From an uncultured Eubacteriales bacterium (GTDB taxonomy: Bacteria > Bacillota > Clostridia > Peptostreptococcales > Anaerovoracaceae), in assembly GCA_902776725.1 (NCBI GenBank), contig CACYQX010000003.1, positions 1 through 64,000 of the forward strand: a stretch of DNA of 64,000 nucleotides. The letters are read 5' to 3'. The position numbers and the translations under genes are program-made. Under the pieces are notes generated by a model. The model searched no databases. It was not told where the DNA came from and was given only the letters and a program-made list of their open reading frames with translations. Shown here piece after piece: positions 1 to 7,084 of this stretch (position 1 is its first letter; every line of letters begins with the position of its first letter).

Positions 1-20
1 AGCTGTTTTGCCCATATTCC

Positions 21-86
21 CTAGGCAGAATTGCGATTTTGCTCGTTTATCCATGCATATTTTGCAAAAATGACATTTCTGCCTAG
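21..86. repeat. Inverted repeat with 10-bp perfect arms
   Basis: CTAGGCAGAA at 21-30 is repeated in inverse orientation at 77-86, enclosing 46 bases that include the palindrome TTTTGCAAAA. It sits just downstream of the HIT gene stop. It could fold as a hairpin, but there is no clear U-tract, so I do not call it a terminator. Function unknown. Confidence 0.4.
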
Positions 87-97
87 CAAACTCCGAT

Positions 98-559
98 TTA
101 TCGGTTCATCCATTCTTTTAATTGGTTAAACACTTCTTCCTTATCATTATCAGATATCGCCACGCTCTTATTCAACCCATAATGATGTCCAAACTCGCTA
201 TCAGTATAAGTATTTCCGTTAAGCATTACGGGTTTATCATATCTTGGCCTTACGTGAATATGAAGATGAGGATTAGGCGCTGCATCTTTGAAGAAAGAAT
301 TCATCAAACAACTCCAATTACATAGTGTTGCTCCCAGAACAGCCTTTAGACACGCCTCCACTTTGCAAACCAGATTGTGAAGCTCTTCCCATTCTTCACC
401 TGTTAGCTCTGACATCGAATTGCAATGACGCTTCAAAACCAATATACATCGCCCAATATAGTCCTGTTCATCCGAAAGGAAAACAGACCAGCATTTACTT
501 TCGTACACCTGAAACTGTTTGTCTTCTTCAGATAGGTTGCACCAATCACACTTATCCAT
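98..559 (-). CDS. HIT family hydrolase
   Basis: 153 residues, the usual size for a histidine-triad protein. The triad appears as HLHIHVRPRY near residue 98, matching the H-x-H-x-H catalytic motif of nucleotide hydrolases/transferases of the HIT superfamily, cytoplasmic enzymes that cleave nucleoside phosphate-linked substrates. The N-terminus has CDWCNL, like the Cys pair found in many HIT proteins. The start has a good ribosome binding site (AAGGTG, then 6 bases). The stop is part of a TAAATCGGAG motif that recurs after several cargo genes further right (4,192, 5,183, 5,524), so this gene probably belongs to the same accessory pool although it lies outside the tRNA-Val fragment. Substrate cannot be told. 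Confidence 0.8.
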   Translation of the reverse strand: MDKCDWCNLSEEDKQFQVYESKCWSVFLSDEQDYIGRCILVLKRHCNSMSELTGEEWEELHNLVCKVEACLKAVLGATLCNWSCLMNSFFKDAAPNPHLHIHVRPRYDKPVMLNGNTYTDSEFGHHYGLNKSVAISDNDKEEVFNQLKEWMNR

Positions 560-607
560 TTCTTCACCTTAAAACTTCGATTTATCTAAATGTATCGCTA
601 TATGAGC

Positions 608-640
608 ATTCTACCATATACCCGTTTCGGAAGCGAGAAC
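608..640 (-). promoter_or_regulatory. Extended -10 promoter-like module upstream of the HIT gene
   Basis: The minus strand reads TATGGTAGAAT (608-618 complement), an extended -10 box with a poor -35. The same TATGGTAGAAT core with similar downstream bases (GATACAT) is found at 3,447-3,480 and 6,591-6,624 in front of other cargo genes. Inferred promoter. Confidence 0.45.
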
Positions 641-650
641 ACTCCTCCTC

Positions 651-714
651 GGTGTGCCAATGGCACACCCCGCGGTGGACACAGTGTCCATCTGCTAGGG
701 GCAACCTGGTTGCC
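651..714. repeat. Three different palindromes in a row
   Basis: Three perfect inverted repeats follow one another: 651-669 (8-bp arms GGTGTGCC, 3-base centre), 676-690 (TGGACAC and GTGTCCA around one base) and 700-714 (GGCAACC and GGTTGCC around one base). They lie in a gene-free stretch (560-912). The sequences differ from each other, so this is not one repeated operator. Function unknown. Confidence 0.5.
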
Positions 715-760
715 TCAATCCAAACTTCGAGTGTGGCATCGATGACCAAAAATTCAAAAA

Positions 761-793
761 TCCCACTATAATCCCACTATCATACCACTATTT
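761..793. repeat. Three tandem 11-bp direct repeats, integrase-arm-like
   Basis: TCCCACTATAA (761-771), TCCCACTATCA (772-782) and TACCACTATTT (783-793) are head-to-tail copies. They resemble in layout the paired 10-bp repeats near the att sites of elements 1-3 in this window, so they may be arm-type sites of a further integrase whose element lies to the left. Confidence 0.4.
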
Positions 794-839
794 TACGTCT
801 GTATAAGGTTATATGGCCAATGTGTAAGGTTTGGAAAAT

Positions 840-909
840 CGCTGTAACCATTGAAAACAGCGAAAATATTGGAAAATAAAAAAGGCGGTTTATATTCACA
901 AACCGCCCA
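840..909 (-). terminator. Terminator of the split tRNA-Val gene
   Basis: Downstream of the tRNA 3' fragment the minus strand has GGCGGTTT...AAACCGCC (884-907) followed by TTTTTTATTTT, a standard Rho-independent terminator. A second hairpin (CGCTGT/ACAGCG, 840-862) follows. This is what one expects after a native tRNA 3' end. Confidence 0.7.
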
Positions 910-912
910 ATT

Positions 913-950
913 TGGTGGCCCATATTGGACTTGAACCAATGACCTTCTGG
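913..950 (-). pseudogene. 3' fragment of tRNA-Val with attachment core (element 1 left end)
   Basis: The minus strand gives CCAGAAGGTC, then the T arm ATTGG-TTCAAGT-CCAAT, the acceptor strand ATGGGCC and ACCA: a genuine tRNA 3' third with encoded CCA. The rest is missing; upstream sequence is element DNA. It pairs exactly with the 5' fragment at 12,203-12,252 (acceptor GGTCCAT with ATGGGCC, anticodon stem TCTGG with CCAGA). The 12-bp core ATGACCTTCTGG (939-950) is repeated at 12,203-12,214, marking the crossover of element 1. Confidence 0.85.
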
Positions 951-1091
951 ATGTTTTAAGCAAATCTCCCAAATCGTTGAAATAACTTGCACGTGGGCGA
1001 TTCGCGTTGAAATTTCAACCTTTGGCAGTCATTACATTTCCTAGTTTTCTTTTGTTATTTTAGGGTGATTTTTGCCCACTATCGATAACTT

Positions 1092-1124
1092 ATGTGCTAC
1101 AAATGTGCTACAGATTTGTAGCAC
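1092..1124. repeat. Integrase arm-type repeats, left end of element 1
   Basis: ATGTGCTACA occurs at 1092-1101 and 1103-1112, with an inverted copy of its last eight bases (TGTAGCAC) at 1117-1124. The same 10-mer recurs in pairs at 11,925-11,955 and 12,102-12,122 around the other end. Paired 10-bp repeats about 140 bp inside each junction fit arm-type binding sites of a tyrosine integrase. The stop of the GNAT gene lies inside them. Confidence 0.65.
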
Positions 1125-1609
1125 GCATTCTTAACCATGCGGACTTCTTTTGCTTGTAGAGTATCGTCATCAAACTCGGTTCCGTCAAATTGGAAACCCA
1201 ACTTTTCATAGAATTTTATTGCGCGAGCATTCTCCTTTAATACGCGCACTGCAACCTTCTTACAGTCCGGAATCTCATCAAGCCCTGCTTGCATCAGTTT
1301 CGCACCTACACCCGTTCCATAGTAATCTGAAAGAATGTAAATCGCATATATTTCGCCGCTGTCCTCAAGTTCATCTTCCCATCTATTTTTCCCATATGCA
1401 ACAAAGCCCACAACCTTTTCACCATCTTTGGCAACTAATGTGTTGTCTGGATAATCAAACGCCCACTTCTCGCATTTCTCTATAGATAGGTTATCGAGAA
1501 ACTCCTGGCTAACAATTCCTGGATAAGCTTCCTGCCACGACTTCCAATGGACATAAGCCTTGCCTCGTTTTTCTTCATCAGTTTCCATTTTTTTGATAAC
1601 AATGTCCAT
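1097..1609 (-). CDS. GNAT family N-acetyltransferase
   Basis: About 170 residues. The acetyl-CoA binding motif A appears as YYGTGVGAKLM and is followed by NARAIKFYEKLGF, the conserved C-terminal GNAT block, so the fold is clear although the acceptor substrate is not. I chose the ATG at 1609 because it has GGAGG eight to nine bases upstream; the longer reading from 1630 begins within that ribosome binding site. The gene ends inside the arm-type repeats at the element edge, so its last few residues may be junction-derived. It is the last gene of a minus-strand run with the methyltransferase and two uncharacterised genes. Confidence 0.8.
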   Translation of the reverse strand: MDIVIKKMETDEEKRGKAYVHWKSWQEAYPGIVSQEFLDNLSIEKCEKWAFDYPDNTLVAKDGEKVVGFVAYGKNRWEDELEDSGEIYAIYILSDYYGTGVGAKLMQAGLDEIPDCKKVAVRVLKENARAIKFYEKLGFQFDGTEFDDDTLQAKEVRMVKNACYKSVAHL

Positions 1610-1630
1610 TATTTCAGTTCCTCCATCCAA

Positions 1631-2068
1631 CTAATCTACCAGATCTTTAACAATTAGAAAGCCATCCTGCCAGTTGGCCTTATCGCCAAAATCGTCCACC
1701 ATGATATTCGTATCCAGCTTCCAAGTTCCTATAATATAGATGCAGCCATTGCTTTTCAGTACACGTTTGCATTCTTTTTCAATCTCTTTCCAAAGTGTTT
1801 GAATGTGATAATAAGCATTGTATATGATAATAGTATCAAAGATATGGTCTGCGTATTCCATTTTACTAGCATCCATTATTTGAAAATCTATATCGCTTTG
1901 TCTAATCACAGGATTAAGTCTGCTGTCATCCAAATCTATACAAGAGACACTATTGACAAATGGAGAAGCAGCAATAGAAAAATCTGCTGCACCGCAAGCG
2001 ACTTCAAGTATATCTTTTCCCTCTATATCTGACTTCAGCAGTTGAACAATTCGCTCTGTTTTTTTCAT
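1631..2068 (-). CDS. Class I SAM-dependent methyltransferase, short
   Basis: 145 residues with SAM motif I (LEVACGAADFS, near residue 21), an acidic motif II (CIDLDDS) and a post-II region IIIYNAYYHI. The fold is the Rossmann-like methyltransferase core; the C-terminal substrate part is short against the usual 200-250 residues, so it may be truncated or a minimal form. The start has AGAGG six bases upstream. Target unknown. Confidence 0.7.
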   Translation of the reverse strand: MKKTERIVQLLKSDIEGKDILEVACGAADFSIAASPFVNSVSCIDLDDSRLNPVIRQSDIDFQIMDASKMEYADHIFDTIIIYNAYYHIQTLWKEIEKECKRVLKSNGCIYIIGTWKLDTNIMVDDFGDKANWQDGFLIVKDLVD

Positions 2069-2103
2069 GATTTCCTCTAAAAATGAATTCGTTCATTTCT
2101 TAA

Positions 2104-2634
2104 TCAATAGTAAAACCCATGCTTTTGTATTTTCCTTAACAGCTTAAGGACACTCTCTCCGCTTTCATTAACCGGAATAAAAATAGAAATGAAGAATTCA
2201 TTTTCTTCTGAGTTCTGAACCGATTTACTTATCTCACAGGTAGATTGATCATCTCCATAGTCTCGCAGAAAGTCGTTCACTCCATATACTTCAAATCTGA
2301 CTTTTCCAAGGAGATTCCAGTCAAAACCTATGATCTGCTCTTTTGTGAGCTTACTTGTAATACTATTTCCGTCAAAATCGATTTCAATATCGCATAACCC
2401 CTTCACGCTGATAACTGGAATCGGATATGCATCAGGCTGATAGTTTCCTTCTGAGTTTTTATGATAATGTCCGTTATAGAAACCACACTCTATTTTGAAG
2501 CCACCATGTAATTTGGTCATTTCAGCAATATATTCATGTGCTCTTTCGTCCAGTGGACGATACAGACGATTTAATTGTTCTCTAATGCCTTCCATTGTTA
2601 CCATCCTATTTATCAAATACCGACTTGTCACCAT
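2104..2634 (-). CDS. Uncharacterised protein coupled to an HExxH protein
   Basis: 176 residues, no family I recognise, no signal peptide or membrane segment. Its ATG overlaps the stop of the upstream gene (TAATG at 2634), so translation is probably coupled and the two proteins probably work together. An internal ATG 14 residues in (MEGIREQ) is an alternative start. Charged, mixed alpha/beta composition suggests a soluble cytoplasmic protein. Confidence 0.6.
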   Translation of the reverse strand: MVTSRYLINRMVTMEGIREQLNRLYRPLDERAHEYIAEMTKLHGGFKIECGFYNGHYHKNSEGNYQPDAYPIPVISVKGLCDIEIDFDGNSITSKLTKEQIIGFDWNLLGKVRFEVYGVNDFLRDYGDDQSTCEISKSVQNSEENEFFISIFIPVNESGESVLKLLRKIQKHGFYY

Positions 2635-3419
2635 TAAAACTTCTTTTCACTTTCTTCAATATGGTTTCTTATTTCTGTCTCATTGTCTAAGCAATACTGG
2701 TATGATAGTTCCATATAATCTGTGATGTTTCTGCCTTTACACATTGTACGCAAAGTTTCCAAAATTGGTTTCTCCTGAATAATCATATCCTGAAAATATC
2801 CATAAACACATCCTCCATTTTCGCGAGGATAGTACGGATTTATTGAAGCTAATCTTTCATCGTCCATTATGCTTTCAACAACCATCTCACTTAGAATCCA
2901 CTTCAGTGAAGGCGTATCATATTCCGAATAGCTGTCACCAAAATGCTTGTTCCACACATAGAACCAGATGAAGTGAACGATTTCATGAAGGGACATCCCC
3001 AACGCTCCTCGCTCGCTGTTCTTGTAGAATATATCAAAATATCTTTCTTCCAAGAATCTCGGGCAGACGGGATTAAGACTTATATTACCTACCAAGTCAT
3101 TAAAAATGCTTCTTGTATCTATTCCAAAAGCATCGGAAAGCGCATCCTCAATTTGCTCGTGGTATTTCGAAAAAAGTGCATTGTATAATTCGACTTTTCC
3201 GTTGATTTCATCGGTAAGACCTGTCCATATTGTTTTGAGTTCTTTTGTTATGTATTCCTTCTTCGCCTCCATATGAAGACTGCTCAATACTTCTTTGTCT
3301 ATTTGCGGATAGAAGTACATCAAAGAATCTGACCAAAATGGAGTAATGCCTTCCTCTTGGAAAAGTAAGATGCTATCTATGGAATGTTCAAACCCTGGGT
3401 TCTGATATGTGACTTTCAT
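2634..3419 (-). CDS. Putative zinc metalloprotease-like protein (HExxH)
   Basis: 261 residues from the ATG at 3419, which has TTGGAGC upstream; a longer frame extends to 3449 without a ribosome binding site. The centre holds SLHEIVHFIW, a clean HExxH, followed about 33 residues later by SEMVVES, where a Glu could be the third zinc ligand, as in gluzincins. No signal peptide, so it would act in the cytoplasm. The family is not one I can name. It is preceded by the repeated promoter module at 3,447-3,480 and overlaps the 176-residue gene downstream. Confidence 0.6.
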   Translation of the reverse strand: MKVTYQNPGFEHSIDSILLFQEEGITPFWSDSLMYFYPQIDKEVLSSLHMEAKKEYITKELKTIWTGLTDEINGKVELYNALFSKYHEQIEDALSDAFGIDTRSIFNDLVGNISLNPVCPRFLEERYFDIFYKNSERGALGMSLHEIVHFIWFYVWNKHFGDSYSEYDTPSLKWILSEMVVESIMDDERLASINPYYPRENGGCVYGYFQDMIIQEKPILETLRTMCKGRNITDYMELSYQYCLDNETEIRNHIEESEKKF

Positions 3420-3446
3420 AATAACAGCTCCAATTTGTCGAACTCT

Positions 3447-3480
3447 CATGTATCAGCCTACGGCATTATTCTACCATAGA
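3447..3480 (-). promoter_or_regulatory. 34-bp repeated promoter module, copy A
   Basis: On the minus strand this reads TATGGTAGAAT (extended -10) followed by conserved bases to GATACATG. It is identical in 33 of 34 positions to 6,591-6,624. Each copy stands in front of a cargo gene. Confidence 0.55.
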
Positions 3481-3725
3481 CCATTTTAGCAAGGAACACA
3501 TAACTCTATTGATAGTTTATGTATATCAAATTTGGGTGCCTAAAAGCATTAAAATTGGGACATATATACACAAAAAACACCCCCTTTTTGGGGGCATTTT
3601 CAGGGTTTTTGTTTGTTCTAAGGGCGAGATAATTCGCTGTAGGTATCAGACATCGACAAAAGATTTTATACCCCCTCAGAATTGAAATGTGCTCAAACAT
3701 ATCTTGCGTCATAATTGAAAGTTTT
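3481..3725. other. Non-coding stretch
   Basis: No convincing gene. On the minus strand CCCCC-AAAAA-GGGGG followed by TGTTTTTT (about 3,575-3,592) would act as a Rho-independent terminator. A 68-codon frame crosses it but has no ribosome binding site and no protein-like features. Confidence 0.45.
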
Positions 3726-3801
3726 TGGACTGTGGCTCAGTGGATAGAGCAACGGTTTCCTAAACCGTGCGGCGTAGATTCGACTCCTATCCGGCTCACC
3801 A
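3726..3801 (+). tRNA. tRNA-Arg(CCT)-like gene, degenerate acceptor stem
   Basis: The D stem (GCTC/GAGC), anticodon stem (ACGGT/ACCGT, loop TTCCTAA, anticodon CCT) and a terminal CCA are intact. The T stem GTAGA/CCTAT has an A-C mismatch, and the acceptor strands TGGACTG and CCGGCTC give only three Watson-Crick pairs and one wobble. It reads AGG if functional, but may be a decayed or chimeric tRNA carried by element 1. Confidence 0.6.
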
Positions 3802-3832
3802 ATTATATTCGGAGGCTATTTGATCTCCGATT

Positions 3833-4168
3833 CTATTTATTCTCTCTTCTAGTAATTATCACCGAAGAAATAATCGCATATAGCACCGCTCCTATGATAG
3901 TGATAACCTGAAGTATTAGAAAGATCTTATTGTCGAAAATTATATGCAATACCATTAGAATACACGCTACGCTTAAAAGACAAGAAGCAATAGCAGTCTG
4001 TCTATACCACGGCTTTTTGTTCATTGTTTTTCTTTCTTCTTCAGTTGCATAGAGATATGCATTGTTAAACAAGAAGCCCTTCTCTTTAAAGCTTCTAAAG
4101 CTAAGAAAAGCAAATATTCCTGCCATTACGAGCATTATGATTATGCCAATCAATTGGTCTTTCGGCAT
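3833..4168 (-). CDS. DUF3784-like small membrane protein
   Basis: 111 residues with three predicted membrane spans (about 6-24, 60-77, 82-103). The loop FLFNNAYLYATEEERKTMNK resembles the short conserved cytoplasmic region of DUF3784 proteins, which are common in Firmicutes and of unknown role. Start supported by GGAGG seven bases upstream. It follows the Nudix gene with a 23-base gap that contains a variant of the TAAATCGGAG spacer motif. Confidence 0.65.
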   Translation of the reverse strand: MPKDQLIGIIIMLVMAGIFAFLSFRSFKEKGFLFNNAYLYATEEERKTMNKKPWYRQTAIASCLLSVACILMVLHIIFDNKIFLILQVITIIGAVLYAIISSVIITRRENK

Positions 4169-4191
4169 GGGCTACCTCCATAAACTGGAAT

Positions 4192-4686
4192 TTATATGAC
4201 ACTCGAAGGCTTTAACTCGTCAATAAATCCTTGCATCCGTCTAGTTACGAGTTCGTCATCTTTCATAGAAAGAAGTTCTTCTCTTGAAACCCATTTGTAT
4301 GCAGAAGTTTCTCCTTCCTGAAGAACAACACTATCCTTCTTACAATCTGCTTCGCAAAGAAATTCAACATAAATGGTGTCGTGACTGACAACACGACCAA
4401 CCTCGGTAAGTTTGTCTGATATGATCCCGGTTTCTTCTCGTAACTCTCTGATTGCACAAGTGATGGCATCTTCTCCGCTTAATGCAGATCCACCTGCCGT
4501 TGCTTCCCACATTCCGCCAAACTGTTTCTCTTTGTCTCTCTGCATCAAGAGGTAACTACCATCTGCATGTTTGACAATGATATCACTAACAAGATGGTAT
4601 ATGCCATTAGGAATCTTCTCTCCACGGATTAACGTGATTCCGTCTATGATTTCACATTGTTCATTGTACGCGTCCCAGAACTCCAT
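4192..4686 (-). CDS. Nudix hydrolase
   Basis: 164 residues from the ATG at 4686, chosen because GGAGG lies upstream; a longer frame reaches 4734 but its AGGAG abuts the ATG and would overlap the next gene. The Nudix box is recognisable as GGSALSGEDAITCAIRELRE followed by ETG, with the REx2EE metal-binding core. The sequence before the box (SYLLMQRDKEKQFGGMWEA) fits the MutT/isopentenyl-diphosphate-isomerase-like Nudix group. Cytoplasmic nucleoside diphosphate-type hydrolase; substrate unknown. A second Nudix gene lies 22 bases upstream. Confidence 0.8.
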   Translation of the reverse strand: MEFWDAYNEQCEIIDGITLIRGEKIPNGIYHLVSDIIVKHADGSYLLMQRDKEKQFGGMWEATAGGSALSGEDAITCAIRELREETGIISDKLTEVGRVVSHDTIYVEFLCEADCKKDSVVLQEGETSAYKWVSREELLSMKDDELVTRRMQGFIDELKPSSVI

Positions 4687-4708
4687 TTCGTCCTCCGCAA
4701 ACTTAGAC

Positions 4709-5158
4709 TTATCGAATTGACACAGTCCACTCATCTCCTGAAACCAAGTATTGAAATTCTGTCAGCTCCGGCGTGTTCATCACTTTCAGAAGATCATTAA
4801 AATCATCCACGGTTTTTACCGTGGAAAGGTCGCTGTACTTGATCCATTCCATTTTGCCTTCCTCGGATGAGATAAGATCACCTGACCACTGTGTGGCTTT
4901 AAACAGCAGGACAACATATCTTCCGTTCTCTAAGGGAAACTGTTTCACTCCAACCAATCTCGGATTAATGATTGTCAAGCCGGTTTCTTCCTTCATCTCC
5001 CGAATCACAGCGTCAACAAAAGATTCTCCGGGTTCTACATGACCGCCCGGCAATGCATATCCACGCCAGTCTTTCCTTACTCTGTTTTGAAGCAGTATCT
5101 TATCGCCGTCTTCAATCAGGCATAGTACTGTCAGTTCAACATTCTCTGTCCTGCTCAT
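4709..5158 (-). CDS. MutT-like Nudix hydrolase
   Basis: 149 residues. The Nudix box is complete: GHVEPGESFVDAVIREMKEE then TG. The preceding ILLQNRVRKDWRGYALPGG is typical of 8-oxo-dGTP diphosphatase-like proteins, which clean oxidised nucleotides from the pool, so sanitation is the likely but unproven role. Start has GAGG seven bases upstream. Two Nudix genes in tandem inside a mobile element suggests accumulation of stress cargo. Confidence 0.8.
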   Translation of the reverse strand: MSRTENVELTVLCLIEDGDKILLQNRVRKDWRGYALPGGHVEPGESFVDAVIREMKEETGLTIINPRLVGVKQFPLENGRYVVLLFKATQWSGDLISSEEGKMEWIKYSDLSTVKTVDDFNDLLKVMNTPELTEFQYLVSGDEWTVSIR

Positions 5159-5182
5159 AGATTTATCCTCAAAAATCCCGAT

Positions 5183-5500
5183 TTATTGCTTCCCCTTCTT
5201 CTTTGGTGTCGGGATTTCGTCCCACATCTTCTCAACCATTTCTTTTATGAAGTCCCGATCTTCGGTGTCAACGAGAACCATTGCTTTACCGCCGTCATAA
5301 GGAATCTCAAACTCGGCATCGGTCATCATCTCAAGGACAGTCTTGGTAGGCTTTACAAGAAATCTATCGTCATAGACTCCACCAAAGACTTTCCCACGAT
5401 AATAAATCACATACTCACTCATCATATAGCGATATGTGATATCATTCAATCCGGATAAAAGATCCAGCACATATTCAAGATACTCTTTCGTCGATGCCAT
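5183..5500 (-). CDS. TfoX N-terminal domain protein
   Basis: 105 residues covering a single TfoX-N domain (ITYRYMMSEYVIYYRGKVFG is the family signature), with no TfoX C-terminal domain. In Gammaproteobacteria TfoX drives competence, but lone TfoX-N proteins are common in Firmicutes and their job is unknown, so no competence role is inferred. Lysine-rich tail. Start has GGGGGA upstream. The TAA stop is inside the recurring TAAATCGG motif. Confidence 0.75.
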   Translation of the reverse strand: MASTKEYLEYVLDLLSGLNDITYRYMMSEYVIYYRGKVFGGVYDDRFLVKPTKTVLEMMTDAEFEIPYDGGKAMVLVDTEDRDFIKEMVEKMWDEIPTPKKKGKQ

Positions 5501-5523
5501 AGTTATCCCCCATAAACTCCGAT

Positions 5524-5712
5524 TTATCGCTCTTCCTCATCAGATTCATTATCATCTGAATCATTACCCTTACCAAGTGCAGTTCCTACTGCAAGTCCAA
5601 GGCACATACCAACTGGCAACCATAGCCCTATGTTACTTGTAGCTACACCTATTGCAGTACCGATACTCAAGCCAATAGCTAATCCAGTTCCACTATTCAT
5701 TCCATTTTTCAT
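5524..5712 (-). CDS. Small glycine-zipper membrane protein
   Basis: 62 residues. Two Gly/Ala-rich hydrophobic stretches (about 8-25 and 31-46, with GxxxG spacing such as GTGLAIGLSIGTAIG) and a strongly acidic tail. This looks like a short hairpin membrane protein; no named family. Start supported by TAGGAG. Confidence 0.6.
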   Translation of the reverse strand: MKNGMNSGTGLAIGLSIGTAIGVATSNIGLWLPVGMCLGLAVGTALGKGNDSDDNESDEEER

Positions 5713-5772
5713 ATTTGCAAACTCCTACTTGTTATCCTCTACAGATATGAATTCCTTTACTACATCGCAATC

Positions 5773-6531
5773 CTATATGAAGATATTCATCAATACGTCA
5801 GCTACCAAATGAGCAAACCCATGCGCGATCATCGCATAGCATATACCGTATTTTCTATATAAATATCCAAAAGCTAATCCTATGGCCCCATTAAACAAGA
5901 AGCATCTTAATACAATTAGTGATGTTAGTGTTGTCATTGACATTGTAGTCGGGAGATGCCCCGCTGCAAAGAGTAAAGCTGCAATCACATTCGCAATAAT
6001 ATATACTTTATCCGGAATTTCTTTGTCTTTCCCAAGTATTACTCTTGATACTATCAAAACAAGTAAAGACATCAAAAATAATCTCATTATTATTTCTTCA
6101 GTTACACCACCAGTCAATAAGCCCGCCAGGATTTTCGATATAGTAGGAGCAGTTTCATACTGTTCATATACCCAGCTATTAAAGGATCCGAATATTAGCT
6201 TATCTCCAGGAAATAATATTAACGCTGACGCAACTGTAATAATTATTGTCTTTACAATCGCTTGTTTGTCATATTTAAATTCTTTCCACAGATTTACTTT
6301 CTTGGCAATAATCAATCCTATAACTGCAAGTATTAACCCAAACACAATACCATACTGTAGTAGCGTAACAATCGCTAGCAAGTTTTTAGATACATTTTGC
6401 TCTTGTAGCTGGTGCAACATATCAGGTGATAATGTGTCATAAACATATAATCCCGTACAGTATCCCCCAATTAAACTAGCAACCAAGACAAACAATAGGA
6501 ATTTCCAATTTTCTTTCAAAATGGTCTTCAT
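5773..6531 (-). CDS. CPBP family intramembrane metalloprotease
   Basis: 252 residues with about seven membrane spans. The CPBP/Abi motifs are present in order: EE in GGVTEEIIMRLF (EExxxR), AAGHLPT (conserved His) and MIAHGFAHLVADVL (second His block). The family includes CAAX-prenyl-type proteases and bacteriocin self-immunity proteins in Firmicutes, acting in the cytoplasmic membrane. Promoter module copy B lies 60-90 bases upstream. The start has only a weak ribosome binding site. Confidence 0.8.
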   Translation of the reverse strand: MKTILKENWKFLLFVLVASLIGGYCTGLYVYDTLSPDMLHQLQEQNVSKNLLAIVTLLQYGIVFGLILAVIGLIIAKKVNLWKEFKYDKQAIVKTIIITVASALILFPGDKLIFGSFNSWVYEQYETAPTISKILAGLLTGGVTEEIIMRLFLMSLLVLIVSRVILGKDKEIPDKVYIIANVIAALLFAAGHLPTTMSMTTLTSLIVLRCFLFNGAIGLAFGYLYRKYGICYAMIAHGFAHLVADVLMNIFI

Positions 6532-6590
6532 CTTTACACTAATACCTTTAATACTTATATCGCTCGCACAGGCAGAACAGCTTAACTCTT

Positions 6591-6624
6591 CATGTATCAG
6601 CCTATGGCATTATTCTACCATAGA
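6591..6624 (-). promoter_or_regulatory. 34-bp repeated promoter module, copy B
   Basis: 33 of 34 positions match the copy at 3,447-3,480. The minus strand carries TATGGTAGAAT and lies upstream of the CPBP gene. The duplication suggests cargo units were gathered together with their promoter. Confidence 0.55.
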
Positions 6625-6699
6625 TTTATAGAATCGAGATGATCCCAATTTTAACCTTATCGAATTTGATGTCGTCTAGTTTTAATGAAGATTTAAATC

Positions 6700-7053
6700 T
6701 TATCTCACGGCTCTCTTTATGATCTTTACATCGTCACTTTTCTCTGGCATTAAGTATTTCTCCATTATGTTCTTCCTCAATTCCCTAAGAGCATTGGCTT
6801 CCTCCCTAAGCCGTGATTCAAGATCTGTACCTCGATATGTTCGCGCTATAGTCACAAGGTTCTCTCCACATTTTAGTAGACCGTTCATATCATCGTAGAA
6901 TCTATCTCCCGGAGCCTCCTTTGGATGATACCCATCCAAGAGGAAGCGGATGATGGTCACCTCCGGTAATAGGGTAGCCTTGGATAGCTCGGCTAGTTTA
7001 TTGGCATGCTTTTCTGAAATCCAGAACTGTTTCTTAACACCTTTTCTTGCCAT
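6700..7053 (-). CDS. MobC-like relaxosome accessory protein
   Basis: 117 residues. The N-terminus (KQFWISEKHANKLAELSKAT) has the look of the ribbon-helix-helix/MobC proteins that bind oriT and help a relaxase nick it, and the rest is a long charged helix region ending in basic residues. No relaxase gene lies beside it, so element 1 would have to borrow one. The adjacent upstream region 7,080-7,300 is full of hairpins, as expected for an oriT. Family assignment is by resemblance only. Confidence 0.55.
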   Translation of the reverse strand: MARKGVKKQFWISEKHANKLAELSKATLLPEVTIIRFLLDGYHPKEAPGDRFYDDMNGLLKCGENLVTIARTYRGTDLESRLREEANALRELRKNIMEKYLMPEKSDDVKIIKRAVR

Positions 7054-7084
7054 AGTTATTTTTCCTTTCTTCTTGGGGTATTAG

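Noticed and set aside
325..771. 148-codon plus-strand ORF
   Set aside because: First part is the antisense of the HIT gene and the rest crosses the palindromes; no start signal.
780..992. 70-codon minus-strand ORF across the tRNA fragment
   Set aside because: It reads through the tRNA 3' end and its terminator; not a gene.
3506..3712. 68-codon ORF on the minus strand
   Set aside because: Contains the terminator hairpin, no ribosome binding site, not protein-like.
98..5530. Classical integron cassette array with attC sites
   Set aside because: The recurring spacer lacks the RYYYAAC/GTTRRRY ends and the paired hairpin structure of attC, and there is no IntI-type integrase.
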